NCBI GenBank assembly: GCA_016209685.1
Contig: JACQVQ010000008.1
Coordinates: 1-64,000, forward strand
Reading direction: 5' to 3'
DNA from: Planctomycetota bacterium
GTDB taxonomy: Bacteria > Planctomycetota > Brocadiia > Brocadiales > Bathyanammoxibiaceae
DNA length: 64,000 nt
Shown: positions 1 to 8,524 of the stretch, piece after piece
Position numbering within the stretch: the first letter of the stretch is position 1
Layout of the letters: every line of letters starts with the position of its first letter
Position numbers and translations under genes: made by a program
Notes under the pieces: generated by a model
The model's database searches: none
What the model was told of the DNA's origin: nothing
The model's input: the letters and a program-made list of their open reading frames with translations, nothing else

Positions 1-46
1 AAATTGCAAATTGGAAATTTAAAATTTTAAATTTACAATTTCCAAT
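1..46. repeat. 46-bp AT-rich inverted repeat, copy 1
   Basis: This AT-rich imperfect palindrome (AAATTGCAAATTGG ... CCAAT type, centred on AAATTTAAAATTTTAAATTT) is identical over 46 bases to positions 3729-3774. The two copies bracket the first four genes of the window. It abuts the 3' end of the UPF0104 gene. Confidence 0.9.
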
Positions 47-49
47 GCT

Positions 50-1111
50 TTATAGTTCTGTCGGGGGAGAGGCGGGTTCCCTTACCATCTGCCCAAGACT
101 CATACCCTCCCTCCACAGGAAGAAGCTTCCCGTAGTCAGGGTTACAAACAAATTAACTGTCCATAAGACAATGGCAAAGCTCTGGGCTACTGAGGTCTCT
201 ACATGAAAAAGCTCCAGGGACTTTAGTACTGCCAGGTGGAAGACCCCGATATAGCCAGGTGCCTGAGGCAGTGCTACTGCCAGGGATGTGCATACCATCA
301 CTAAACACATTCCGGTGAAAGGTATCTGTATCCCAAAAGAGTAGCCCAGGACATAAAAGCCAGCGACGCCTAAAAACCAGATGCCAAAAGAGAGGGCAGA
401 TAGCCACATTACCTGTCTCACACTCTTCAACACCTTCAGCCCTAAGACGAAGGATTCCAGGAGACTTATAATCTTTCCCCTAAGGTTGTGGGGCAGGAAG
501 AAGAGGAGTCGGCCAATAACGTCCATGGCCTGTTTGGAGTACAAGTCCAGGATAATGAATAAGAGGAGGATTACTACACACGTTGCCCCTAGTATCCCTA
601 CTCCGGATTTTAACTGGAGTAAGAAGTGAGCGTCCTGAACCTCCCGTGGCGTGGGATTTGCGCTCGCGGCATTATGCAAAGAAGGGATAAGGGCAAAGAT
701 CGCAGTGGCCAGGATAATCAGGCTCATAGAGTCCAGCAGTCTCTCCATCACTATCGTAGCAAAGACTGTGGCCATTCCCAGGCCTTCTTTCTTTCCAAGG
801 ATTACTGTCCTTACTATCTCTCCAGCCCTGGCAGGTAAGATATTATTCGCCATAAAGCCAATGGCGGTGGCGGATAATATGTTAGTAAAGGAGACCCTCT
901 TTACCTCAGAAACAAGACTCTGCCAGCGAAGCGCCCGCAGGACGTAGACCAGAATGGACACTAATAGGCTGGGCAGGACATAAAAATATTCCGCCTCTCC
1001 CAGGGCCATGCGAACACGGCCCCACTCCATATCTTTAAGAAAGAGCCAGAGGCAGATACCACTGATTAGAAGCCCGGAAACTATCCAGACTGATTTACCC
1101 GTGATTCTCAT
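50..1111 (-). CDS. UPF0104/YbhN-like flippase-type membrane protein
   Basis: A 353-residue polytopic inner-membrane protein of the lysylphosphatidylglycerol synthase transmembrane family (UPF0104, YbhN/AglD2-like). Hydrophobic segments run from about residues 8-26 to the C-terminus. The family signature is clear near residues 80-130: NNILPARAGEIVRT followed by ATIVMERLLDS. Members are thought to move or modify lipid-linked substrates, but the substrate cannot be read from sequence, and the soluble aminoacyl-transferase domain of true MprF is absent. It is divergent from the cytochrome gene at 1258, with a 146-bp spacer between the two starts. The ATG at 1111 is supported by the length and the N-terminal membrane helix. 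Confidence 0.85.
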   Translation of the reverse strand: MRITGKSVWIVSGLLISGICLWLFLKDMEWGRVRMALGEAEYFYVLPSLLVSILVYVLRALRWQSLVSEVKRVSFTNILSATAIGFMANNILPARAGEIVRTVILGKKEGLGMATVFATIVMERLLDSMSLIILATAIFALIPSLHNAASANPTPREVQDAHFLLQLKSGVGILGATCVVILLLFIILDLYSKQAMDVIGRLLFFLPHNLRGKIISLLESFVLGLKVLKSVRQVMWLSALSFGIWFLGVAGFYVLGYSFGIQIPFTGMCLVMVCTSLAVALPQAPGYIGVFHLAVLKSLELFHVETSVAQSFAIVLWTVNLFVTLTTGSFFLWREGMSLGQMVREPASPPTEL

Positions 1112-1196
1112 TTTAACCTTGTTTAGTGGCCAGACTGAAGGTTCTGAACCCCAGGCAAGAATTTTAACATATTAGTTCTACCTTACAAGAGTGATA

Positions 1197-1225
1197 TTGA
1201 TTTTGTCTACGGTCTCGTATATTAT
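1197..1225 (+). promoter_or_regulatory. Putative sigma-70 promoter for the cytochrome c gene
   Basis: TTGATT (1197-1202), a 17-base spacer and TATTAT (1220-1225) lie upstream of the start at 1258. A purine-rich Shine-Dalgarno stretch (GGAGGATGGAG) directly precedes that start. Seen by eye only. Confidence 0.45.
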
Positions 1226-1257
1226 CGCTTAAACAAAAGATAGCGGAGGATGGAGAT

Positions 1258-1605
1258 ATGCGTAACGTATTGCTTATAATTATTCTGGTGGGATTTTTTC
1301 TTTGCCTTTCTGGGACTGCGAGGCATGTCCTGAGCATAAGCGAAGGGGCAGAGATAGATGTCAGGAAGCTCTTCAAGACCCACTGCATCCCATGTCATGG
1401 TGAAGATGGCAAGGGTACTGACCTGGGGAAAGGTCTCGGCACCCCGGACTTCACCGACGTAGAGTGGCAGAAGACCAGGCCAGACACCCGCTTCGTTGAG
1501 CAGATACTTAACGGCTCTGAGAAGATGTTCCCCTTTAAGGATAAGTTAAACATGGAAGAGGTGCAGGCATTGGTGGTCTACGTCCGCCAATTCGCTAAGA
1601 AATAG
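1258..1605 (+). CDS. Small secreted mono-haem cytochrome c
   Basis: A 115-residue class I-type cytochrome c. An N-terminal hydrophobic segment (about residues 5-22) should act as a signal peptide or anchor for export. The single haem attachment motif is CIPCH at about residues 43-47, followed by GEDGKG. The likely distal methionine ligand lies in the SEKMFPFKDKL stretch, and the C-terminal helix (VQALVVYVRQF) is typical of the fold. It would shuttle electrons in the periplasm. Its maturation could use the ResB/CcsA system encoded at 57.4-59.9 kb. It is followed 7 bases later by a palindromic element and then the SDR gene. Confidence 0.9.
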   Translation: MRNVLLIIILVGFFLCLSGTARHVLSISEGAEIDVRKLFKTHCIPCHGEDGKGTDLGKGLGTPDFTDVEWQKTRPDTRFVEQILNGSEKMFPFKDKLNMEEVQALVVYVRQFAKK

Positions 1606-1612
1606 AAATATG

Positions 1613-1639
1613 GTAGGGGCACGTGCAACGTGCCCCTAC
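1613..1639. repeat. GTAGGGGC...GCCCCTAC palindrome
   Basis: A 27-base near-perfect palindrome (GTAGGGGCACGT...ACGTGCCCCTAC) between the cytochrome and SDR genes. It contains a GTG that gives the SDR reading frame an apparent upstream start. Related copies occur at 2408, 2531, 5937, 12238, 13184, 15628, 18813, 23386, 28432, 30943, 39285, 50256 and 61376. Confidence 0.9.
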
Positions 1640-1646
1640 AACCTAT

Positions 1647-2411
1647 ATGTGCATAGAACTCTTTCAATTAAGGAATAAAGTGGCCATTGTTACCGGGGCC
1701 AGCCGGGGCCTGGGTAAGTCAATGGCCATGGCCCTGGCAGAAGTAGGGGCCAACCTGGTCCTCGTGGGACGGGACAAGGAGAGACTGGAAGGGGCGGCCA
1801 GAGAGATAGCCGACTTTGGCGTAAAGACCCTCCCCGTGATAGCGGACGTTACCAGGGCGGAGGAGGTAGAGGCAGTGGTCTCCAGGACACTAGAAGAGTT
1901 CGGAAAGATTGACGTCCTGGTGAATAACGTGGGCACGTATTTGGGAAAACCCATCGTGGAGTCTACCCCCGAGGACTGGCACAATCTAATAAACACTAAC
2001 CTCACCAGCACCTATCTCTGTTCCAGGGCGGTGGGGAGATACATGGTGGAGCGGCAAAGGGGCAAGGTGATAAACATGGCGGCGGCCCTGGGCGCATTGG
2101 GGGCCAACAACGCCAGCGCCTATTGCGCCAGTAAAGGCGGAGTAATCCAGCTCACCAGGGCCCTGGCGGTGGAATGGGCCAGATATAACATCAACGTCAA
2201 CGCCATTGCCCCGGGGACTATGGAGACGGAGCTGACCAAGGCCATGCTGGAAGACCCTGCAGTGAGAAAGGCCGTTACGGGAAAGATTCCGATGAAGAGG
2301 ACAGGCCAGCCCTCAGACCTCGCAGGGGTGGTCATATTCCTGGCCTCACAGGCCTCTGACTACATAACGGGCCAGACCATCTTTGTGGATGGAGGATTCT
2401 CCATACAGTAG
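1647..2411 (+). CDS. SDR family NAD(P)-dependent oxidoreductase
   Basis: A short-chain dehydrogenase/reductase of about 254 residues, the normal length for the classical family. Visible motifs are the Rossmann glycine motif TGASRGLG near the N-terminus, NNVG, the catalytic YCASKGG (Tyr and Lys) and a C-terminal TGQTIFVDGG. It resembles gluconate 5-dehydrogenase and FabG-type enzymes; the substrate is not predictable. I chose the ATG at 1647 because the in-frame GTG at 1623 lies inside the intergenic palindrome. The TAG stop at 2409-2411 is part of the next palindrome. Confidence 0.9.
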   Translation: MCIELFQLRNKVAIVTGASRGLGKSMAMALAEVGANLVLVGRDKERLEGAAREIADFGVKTLPVIADVTRAEEVEAVVSRTLEEFGKIDVLVNNVGTYLGKPIVESTPEDWHNLINTNLTSTYLCSRAVGRYMVERQRGKVINMAAALGALGANNASAYCASKGGVIQLTRALAVEWARYNINVNAIAPGTMETELTKAMLEDPAVRKAVTGKIPMKRTGQPSDLAGVVIFLASQASDYITGQTIFVDGGFSIQ

Positions 2412-2448
2412 GGGCGACCCAGCCTGAGGCGGGCGGATCCGCCCCTAC
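2408..2448. repeat. GTAGGGGC-type palindrome with nested GGCGG element
   Basis: Ends GTAGGGGC and GCCCCTAC enclose a shorter GCCTGAGGCGGGCGGATCC core, so one palindrome appears inserted in another. The left end supplies the TAG stop of the SDR gene. Confidence 0.85.
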
Positions 2449-2455
2449 TCTTGGC

Positions 2456-3691
2456 ATGACCCTAGACATGACCCCACCTCTTGGTAGTGTACAACGGTAT
2501 CTCCTGGGGTATCTCCTGGCGAGTCTTTTAGTAGGGGCGTATTGCGATACGCCCCTACCCTACGGGCCTGTAGTGGCCGAGGCGAGCCAGGGGACAACGG
2601 GTGATACCCCCTGGCCCCCATGGCCAATGTTCAGGTACGACCCCTCGCATTCTGGCAGTAGCACTTATAGTGGGACCAAAGAGGGGGTGCTCAGGTGGCG
2701 ATTCCCCGTAATGGGTAAAGTTACCTCGTCTCCCGCCATCGGTACGGATGGCACCATTTACATAGGCTCTGAGGACGGCCAGCTCTATGCCCTCACGCCA
2801 GAGGGTAAGAAGAAATGGAGTTTCTCTGCCCAAAAGGGTATAACCTCCTCTCCTGCCATCAGCCCCACCGGTAATATCTACATAGGCTCTAGAGACTGTA
2901 ACCTTTACGCCTTAAGGCCCGATGGCACGCTACTCTGGAGTTACAAGACGGGGGACAGCATACTCTCCTCCCCCGTTATTGGCCCAGAGGGGACTATCTA
3001 TATTGGCTCCAGTGATTATAAACTCTACGCCCTTAGCCCCGAAGGGAGACGCCTCTGGGAATACGACACCCACAGCCCCATAAGCCCTAGCCCATGCCTG
3101 TCTCCAGACGGTACAATATTTCTTGGTACGAATGTAGGACTACTATTTGCTTTTAGCCCAAATGGGGGGCTTAAGTGGAGTAAACGGTATGGTAGGGATA
3201 TTTATTCCTCTTTTTCCTCACCCACCGCAGGTCCTAAGGGAGGGGTTTATATAGGCTCTGAGAATGGCAGGTTGTATGGTTTTACGCACGGAGGGGAGGT
3301 TGTGCTGAGGGTACAGACCGGGAAGGCCATCCAGTGTTCCATAGCCCTGGGGCCGGATGGTACCATCTATTTTGGTTCTTACGACAAGAATTTTTATGCA
3401 ATCGCACCGGACGGGAACTTGAAGTGGTACTACAAGACGGGGGGCTGGATTGAGTCCTCTCCAGCCCTGGGTGCAGATGGTTCAGTCTATTTCGGTACCG
3501 GAGAACTGGACGAGGGGGGACAACGTGTGGGGAAACTTTATGCACTCAGCCAGCAGGGTCAACTTGCGTGGAGTTTCAGGACCGAGGACTGGATAGAGTC
3601 CTCCCCCGCCATAGGCCCCGACGGCACCATATACTTTGGGGCTAATGACCACTACGTCTATGCAATAGGCAGTCCGCAGGGCAAAAACTAG
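2456..3691 (+). CDS. Exported PQQ-type beta-propeller repeat protein
   Basis: A 411-residue protein with an N-terminal hydrophobic export segment and then at least eight repeats of the pattern SSPAIGxDGTIYIGSxDxxLYAL, spaced about 40 residues apart. These are the blades of a PQQ-like (YncE/BamB-like) beta-propeller. It probably sits in the periplasm or at the cell surface, binding a partner or sugar; no catalytic residues were recognised. A GTAGGGGC palindrome (2531-2558) lies inside the signal-peptide region and encodes residues around AYCDTPLPY. Because of that insertion the exact start and cleavage site are uncertain. Confidence 0.8.
   Translation: MTLDMTPPLGSVQRYLLGYLLASLLVGAYCDTPLPYGPVVAEASQGTTGDTPWPPWPMFRYDPSHSGSSTYSGTKEGVLRWRFPVMGKVTSSPAIGTDGTIYIGSEDGQLYALTPEGKKKWSFSAQKGITSSPAISPTGNIYIGSRDCNLYALRPDGTLLWSYKTGDSILSSPVIGPEGTIYIGSSDYKLYALSPEGRRLWEYDTHSPISPSPCLSPDGTIFLGTNVGLLFAFSPNGGLKWSKRYGRDIYSSFSSPTAGPKGGVYIGSENGRLYGFTHGGEVVLRVQTGKAIQCSIALGPDGTIYFGSYDKNFYAIAPDGNLKWYYKTGGWIESSPALGADGSVYFGTGELDEGGQRVGKLYALSQQGQLAWSFRTEDWIESSPAIGPDGTIYFGANDHYVYAIGSPQGKN
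2531..2558. repeat. Palindrome inside the beta-propeller gene
   Basis: A 28-base GTAGGGGCGTATTGC/GCGATACGCCCCTAC palindrome located in frame within the N-terminal coding region of the beta-propeller gene. A nearly identical unit is intergenic at 28432-28459. Confidence 0.9.
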
Positions 3692-3728
3692 TGGGTAGGG
3701 AGTAGGGGTTAGGGGGGAAAAGAATTGT

Positions 3729-3774
3729 AAATTGCAAATTGGAAATTTAAAATTTTAAATTTACAATTTCCAAT
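3729..3774. repeat. 46-bp AT-rich inverted repeat, copy 2
   Basis: Identical to positions 1-46. It lies downstream of the beta-propeller gene in a 178-base spacer. That spacer also holds AGTAG/ACTACTG mosaic repeats up to about 3860. Confidence 0.9.
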
Positions 3775-3869
3775 TTCCAATAAAGGAATAGGGATTAGGG
3801 AGTAGCAAGAAGAAAAAGGATACGGAATCTGAATTCCGACTACTGACTACTGTATTCTTTATTCTTTCC

Positions 3870-4865
3870 CTAGCCCCTAACCCCTGCCCCCTCGCCCCTG
3901 GCCACTAGTTCCTGACTAACCCCCGATAAAGATGGTCTTTGGGGCTCATCCTCTCCGCTTCTTAAGAAATCCCTCACCGCCTTGAAGAGTAGGGCCTTTT
4001 CTCTGTCAAACATCATCACATGATTACTGCGTTGTAGCCATACAAGCTTTTTCTCCATAGAGCGGGCATAGTGGAATATATAAAAGGCGCTGAAAGGGGC
4101 GGCAACGAGGTCTTTCCTTGAGTGGACCACCAGGAGGGGGGAGTGGACGTTGTCAAGCGATATCTTGGTTACCTTAATGAGTTCGCCCAGGGTTTTTATT
4201 GTCGTTATGGGGAAATGGGAAACGGTGGGGAACATGAGACTACCCTTTAATTCCTCGGAATGTATGGGCCATCTCTTGCGGACGGTCTTTACCCGGGTAA
4301 AGAGTTTTTCCGTCACCTCCAGCAGTCTCTTAAGGGGAAAATGCTCACTAATTACAAACATAGGGGTTGAGAGGCTGGCCACCCTATCCACTGGGTAATG
4401 ACTGCTTAACTTCAAGGCCAGGAGCCCCCCGGTGGAAAAGCCCACTACGGAGACGTGCTCAAAATCCTGCCTCAACTTTAAATACTCTCTTTCTACCTTT
4501 CTGTACCAGTCTAGCCAGTGGGCGGCTCCCAGGGCCTCCGTGCCTTCACAATGACCGGGTAAGAGTATCCCCCTGACGGTAAAGCCAGAAGGGGCAAGTC
4601 GCTCTCCCAACTCTTTCATCTGGATGGGGCCACAACCCAGACCATGGATTAACAGACATGCCCTTGGACCATCCCCCAGGGTGAACTCCCTACCGTAAAG
4701 GGAGATATCTTTAATTAAAGGAAGCCCCCCTCCTGGAGTGAACCGCTTGAGGAGCGAGCCAAAGTCTTGTATCCTCCCCTTCGCTACGCTCAAGGGCAGG
4801 CTGAGGTGGAGAAGGGGAAACGAATCTGTTCGCAAAGGACTGCCCCAATCCTTAAATATCTTCAT
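3870..4865 (-). CDS. Alpha/beta-hydrolase, carboxylesterase/lipase-like
   Basis: A 331-residue alpha/beta-hydrolase-fold protein. The oxyanion strand LLIHGLGCGP is at about residues 70-80. The nucleophile elbow is GFSTGG near residues 140-147. A late Asp (SRKDLVAAP) and the His of RSNHVMMFD complete a plausible Ser-Asp-His triad. It resembles bacterial carboxylesterases and monoacylglycerol lipases. The stop codon lies downstream of a PlsC-type acyltransferase, and the two genes overlap by 4 bases, so they are probably cotranscribed and both act on acyl lipids. The N- and C-terminal extensions are encoded by repeat-like sequence and may be dispensable. Confidence 0.85.
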   Translation of the reverse strand: MKIFKDWGSPLRTDSFPLLHLSLPLSVAKGRIQDFGSLLKRFTPGGGLPLIKDISLYGREFTLGDGPRACLLIHGLGCGPIQMKELGERLAPSGFTVRGILLPGHCEGTEALGAAHWLDWYRKVEREYLKLRQDFEHVSVVGFSTGGLLALKLSSHYPVDRVASLSTPMFVISEHFPLKRLLEVTEKLFTRVKTVRKRWPIHSEELKGSLMFPTVSHFPITTIKTLGELIKVTKISLDNVHSPLLVVHSRKDLVAAPFSAFYIFHYARSMEKKLVWLQRSNHVMMFDREKALLFKAVRDFLRSGEDEPQRPSLSGVSQELVARGEGAGVRG

Positions 4866-5641
4866 GACAGCCCCTTTATCCTCTCCATTATCAAGTCAGT
4901 CATCCTCCTCAGCGCTTCTTTGTTGGGCTTTTCTGCACCATTGAAAGGGATAGGCTCCCCGTAAGTTACGGTTATCTTTGTAAAACGAGGGAAGATTGCC
5001 CCTTTGGGCAGGGCCTCCTTAGCCCCGGATATCTTAGCAGGTAAGACGGGGATATGGCTCCTGGAGGAAAGCATAGCCACCCCGGGGTTCCCATGCCAGG
5101 CCTCCACACGACCATTATCCCATCCTTCTGGGAAGATGGCTATAACCCCTGACTCCTTCAATACCTCCAGCCCCCTGACAAATGCCTCCTTGTTGAGTCC
5201 CTTCTCCTTTAGAGGTATAGCCTTGTGCATACGATAGAACCACCAACCCAGTCCCCTATAGAAGGCAAAACTCACCATATAGGTTATCCTCCTTGGGAAG
5301 GCTATCTGGAGTACCCAGGGGTCTAGATGACTGTGGTGGTTAGCCGCCAGTATTATTGGTCCCTCTTTAGGAATCCGCTCTGGATACTTAACCTCCAGGT
5401 TGAAGAAGAGTTTCATCACCGGGTAAGAGAGTACCCACACGACCCGGTACATCCACTCCCCCAGGAACTCATAGAAAGCTACTATCTTTCGTTTAAACCG
5501 CTTACCCCAGGTACTGCGGCCGTCGTCCGATAAAGTCCGCCTCCCTCGTCCCTTCTCTATCCCTTCACTCTCACCCCTTTCAGGGTCAGGGTTTCGGCCC
5601 AAGGACGGCTCTATGGAAGGTATAACATCTCTCTTAAACAC
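4862..5641 (-). CDS. plsC: Lysophospholipid (1-acylglycerol-3-phosphate) acyltransferase
   Basis: A 259-residue PlsC-type acyltransferase. The catalytic HX4D box is HHSHLD at about residues 102-107, and the phosphate-binding FPEG motif (FPEGWDNGR) follows about 70 residues later. It would acylate lysophosphatidic acid or a related acceptor at the cytoplasmic membrane. About 45 charged N-terminal residues precede the domain and may reflect an upstream start choice. It overlaps the alpha/beta-hydrolase gene by 4 bases. The exact acyl acceptor is inferred from family only. Confidence 0.88.
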   Translation of the reverse strand: MFKRDVIPSIEPSLGRNPDPERGESEGIEKGRGRRTLSDDGRSTWGKRFKRKIVAFYEFLGEWMYRVVWVLSYPVMKLFFNLEVKYPERIPKEGPIILAANHHSHLDPWVLQIAFPRRITYMVSFAFYRGLGWWFYRMHKAIPLKEKGLNKEAFVRGLEVLKESGVIAIFPEGWDNGRVEAWHGNPGVAMLSSRSHIPVLPAKISGAKEALPKGAIFPRFTKITVTYGEPIPFNGAEKPNKEALRRMTDLIMERIKGLS

Positions 5642-5737
5642 AGCTAATCTCCGTTAGGTACACCTCTATCTCCAGAGGCCAACTACTCTTGAGCGGATTA
5701 TAACAACCACCGAAGGCTTCATCAAGGAATTTATGAA

Positions 5738-5790
5738 GTAGCCGCAGGCTTTAGCCTGCGTTAGAATCGCAACCTAAAGGTTGCGGCTAC
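5738..5790. repeat. Bipartite GTAGCCGCAGGC / GGTTGCGGCTAC repeat, copy 1
   Basis: GTAGCCGCAGGCTTTAGCC then AACCTAAAGGTTGCGGCTAC: a palindrome made of two smaller palindromes. Further copies lie at 33217-33268 and 43392-43445, always at gene ends. Confidence 0.9.
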
Positions 5791-5794
5791 CTGT

Positions 5795-8494
5795 TCACTG
5801 GAGTCTCTTCTTTAGCTCATCCAGTTTATTCAGCGCCTCCAGGGGGGTGAGCAGGGATACGTCCAGTCCCTTAATATCATCTATAACACCCTGTTCTTTG
5901 GGGAAGAATAGCGGGATTTGCAGGGGCTCGGTAGTGGTAGGGGCACGTTGTAACGTGCCCCTACTCGTCCCCAGTTTAGGTCTCTGGTAGGCGTCCAGGG
6001 AATTGGCCTCCAGCTCTTCCAGTATCTCCTTTGCCCTGGTTATTACCTCCTTCGGTACCCCGGCCAGTCTGGCTACATGGATCCCATAGCTCTTGTCTGT
6101 ACCCCCTTCCACAATCTTTCTCAGGAACACCACCTCCTCCCCCCACTCCCTCACGGCCACGTTGTAATTTTTTATCCCTGGGAATAAGAGGGCCAATTCT
6201 GTGAGTTCATGGTAATGGGTGGCAAAGAGGGTCCTGGCCCCCAGGTGTTTGTATATGTACTCGGTCAAGGCCCAGGCGATGCTTAGCCCGTCAAAGGTGC
6301 TGGTGCCCCTGCCTACCTCGTCCAGTATGATAAGGCTCCTCCCTGTGGCGTTGTTCAGGATATTGGCGGACTCCTGCATCTCTACCATAAAGGTACTCTG
6401 CCCCCTGGAGAGTTCGTCAGAGGCGCCCACCCTGGTAAAAATCCTGTCCACCACGCCCATCCTTGCCTCCCTGGCAGGGATAAAACTACCCATCTGGGCC
6501 ATGAGTACCAGCAGGGCCACCTGCCTGATGTAAGTGCTCTTTCCGGCCATGTTGGGTCCGGTAATGACCATCACCCGGTTAACCTCCCCGTCTATATCAA
6601 TACTGTTAGGGACGAACTTTCCCCTGCCCAGGGTCTTTTCCAGTACAGGATGTCTACCCTCTGCAATATAGAGTCTGCGGTCTTCAGTTATCTCAGGCCT
6701 AATGTAATTGTTCTCTACCGCCACCTGGGCCAGGGAAACCAGCACGTCCAGTTCAGCCACCGCACCTGCCACCTCCTGAAGCCTGGCGGTATGAGAGGCC
6801 ACCTTTTTCCTCACCTCTTCAAAAAGCTCATACTCCAGCCCCTTGGCCCGCTCCTCTGCGGTAAGCACCCTGGATTCGTATTCCTTCAGCTCCGGGGTTA
6901 TGTAACGCTCTGCGTTCTTCAGGGTCTGACGGCGTACGTAGCCCTGCGGTATGCGTTCCTTGTGGGTGTTGGTTACCTCTATGTAATAGCCAAAGACCTT
7001 GTTGTAGCCCACCTTGAGGGAGGATATGCCGGTACGGCGTATCTCCTCCACCTGAAAATTAGTCAGCCAGGACTTCCCGTTTCGTCCTATGTTACGCAAC
7101 TCATCTAACTCTGCATGATAGCCCTCCCTGATTAGCCCGCCCTCCTTCAGTCCCGGCGGGGGATTAGCCACCAGTGCCGTACTAATGAGTCCTCTCACCT
7201 CTTCCAGTGTGTCCAACCTCTCCCCCAGGCCCTTCAGTATAGTAGGGGCGGGCCCTGCACCAGAACGGTGCAGGGCAGGCCCTGAACCGTGCTGGTTCAG
7301 GGCAGGTCTTGCACCTGCCTTACTATCTTGGGCAACTACAAGGGGCTCCTTTATCCTCCCCACCTGTTCCAGGGAGTCCTTCAGGGACACGAGTTCCCTG
7401 GCATTGGACCTCCCGGCGCTCACCCTGGTAGAAATCCTCTCCATATCCGCCATATTTTTCAGGTAAGAACGGAGTGAAGTCCTCAATCCTTGCTGGGAAA
7501 ACAACCCCTGTACCCCCTCCTGTCTGTGATTTATCTCCGTTGGGTTTAAGAGCGGAGAGAGTATCCACTGCCTCATGAGTCTTGCCCCCATAGGTGTAAG
7601 GGTCAGGTCCAGTACGCCCAGTAGAGAGCCAGCACTCTCCCTCGTCCTGATAGTCTCAAGAAGTTCTAATCCCCTCTGGGTGGTGGCGTCTATCAGGAGG
7701 CAGTTATTGATGCCGTGTCTCTTGAGTTTACAGATGTGGGAGAGGGACTCCCTGTGCGTATCCCTCAGGTAGAGTAGCACCGCCCCCGCCGCCCCTAGTG
7801 CGTGTTCCATATCCTGACAGCCGAAGCCCTCAAGGTTCGCAACCCTGAAGTGTTCCAGTAATGCCTGGTAGGCAGTGTCCCTGGAGAATTCCCAGGGGGG
7901 CCTTGGAGTAACCATACTCCCCAGGGTTGCCTTCAGTTCTTCCAGGAGGATGCCCTCCCCCGCGACGGTATCTTCGGGTAGAAGGCATTCAGCGGGCCTG
8001 AGTCTATAGAGTGCATCCATAAGGCCCATCCTGGACGTCTCCTCCACCTCAAACCTCCCCGTAGACAACTCCACCCATGCCAGGCCCACCGTATCTCTAC
8101 GGGGCGATATCCCGACCAGGTAGTTGTTGACCCTCTCTTCCAGCAGGTTCTCGTCGGTGAGTGTGCCAGGGGTGAGGACCCTGACTATGTCCCTCTCCAC
8201 CACCCCCTTGGCCTCCTTGGGGTCTTCCATCTGTTCGCAGATGGCCACCTTATAACCCGCTTTTATCAATTTATTGATGTAGGCGCTGGCGGCGTGATGT
8301 GGCACCCCAGCCATCGGCACGGCCTTGTCTCCCTTGCTACGGCTGGTGAGGGTGATGCCCAATACCCTGGAGGCCGTCTTTGCGTCCTCGTAGAACATCT
8401 CATAGAAATCCCCCAGCCTGAAGAAGAGGAGGCAGTCCTTATGCCTCTCCTTAATGGCCCTGTACTGCTGCATCATGGGGGTGAGGTCGGTCAT
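5795..8494 (-). CDS. mutS: DNA mismatch repair protein MutS
   Basis: An 899-residue MutS, slightly longer than the usual 850-870. The mismatch-reading Phe-X-Glu (FYE) is at residues 30-32. Walker A GPNMAGKST is near residue 645 and Walker B IILDEVGRGTSTFDG near 720. ATPase and dimer regions are intact, so it should be active. Two in-frame insertions account for the extra length. Residues about 391-418 are encoded by nested palindromes (7242-7323), and about 843-852 by a GTAGGGGC palindrome (5937-5964). Both fall in regions that tolerate length change (lever/clamp and C-terminal linker). No mutL is present in the window. Confidence 0.97.
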   Translation of the reverse strand: MTDLTPMMQQYRAIKERHKDCLLFFRLGDFYEMFYEDAKTASRVLGITLTSRSKGDKAVPMAGVPHHAASAYINKLIKAGYKVAICEQMEDPKEAKGVVERDIVRVLTPGTLTDENLLEERVNNYLVGISPRRDTVGLAWVELSTGRFEVEETSRMGLMDALYRLRPAECLLPEDTVAGEGILLEELKATLGSMVTPRPPWEFSRDTAYQALLEHFRVANLEGFGCQDMEHALGAAGAVLLYLRDTHRESLSHICKLKRHGINNCLLIDATTQRGLELLETIRTRESAGSLLGVLDLTLTPMGARLMRQWILSPLLNPTEINHRQEGVQGLFSQQGLRTSLRSYLKNMADMERISTRVSAGRSNARELVSLKDSLEQVGRIKEPLVVAQDSKAGARPALNQHGSGPALHRSGAGPAPTILKGLGERLDTLEEVRGLISTALVANPPPGLKEGGLIREGYHAELDELRNIGRNGKSWLTNFQVEEIRRTGISSLKVGYNKVFGYYIEVTNTHKERIPQGYVRRQTLKNAERYITPELKEYESRVLTAEERAKGLEYELFEEVRKKVASHTARLQEVAGAVAELDVLVSLAQVAVENNYIRPEITEDRRLYIAEGRHPVLEKTLGRGKFVPNSIDIDGEVNRVMVITGPNMAGKSTYIRQVALLVLMAQMGSFIPAREARMGVVDRIFTRVGASDELSRGQSTFMVEMQESANILNNATGRSLIILDEVGRGTSTFDGLSIAWALTEYIYKHLGARTLFATHYHELTELALLFPGIKNYNVAVREWGEEVVFLRKIVEGGTDKSYGIHVARLAGVPKEVITRAKEILEELEANSLDAYQRPKLGTSRGTLQRAPTTTEPLQIPLFFPKEQGVIDDIKGLDVSLLTPLEALNKLDELKKRLQ
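5937..5964. repeat. Palindrome within mutS (C-terminal linker)
   Basis: A 28-base GTAGGGGCACGTT/AACGTGCCCCTAC palindrome in frame in mutS, encoding GTLQRAPTT-like residues. Nearly the same unit is intergenic at 23386-23413. Confidence 0.9.
7242..7323. repeat. Nested GGTGCAGGGC palindromes within mutS
   Basis: About 82 bases bounded by GTAGGGGCGGG and CTGCCTTAC with internal inverted repeats of CCCTGCACC/GGTGCAGGG and CCCTGAACC/GGTTCAGGG. They add about 27 Gly/Ala/Pro-rich residues to MutS without a frameshift. The same family occurs at 14308, 24804 and 30228. Confidence 0.85.
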
Positions 8495-8524
8495 GGTATA
8501 CCCTGTCTTATTCTACGAGTCCTG

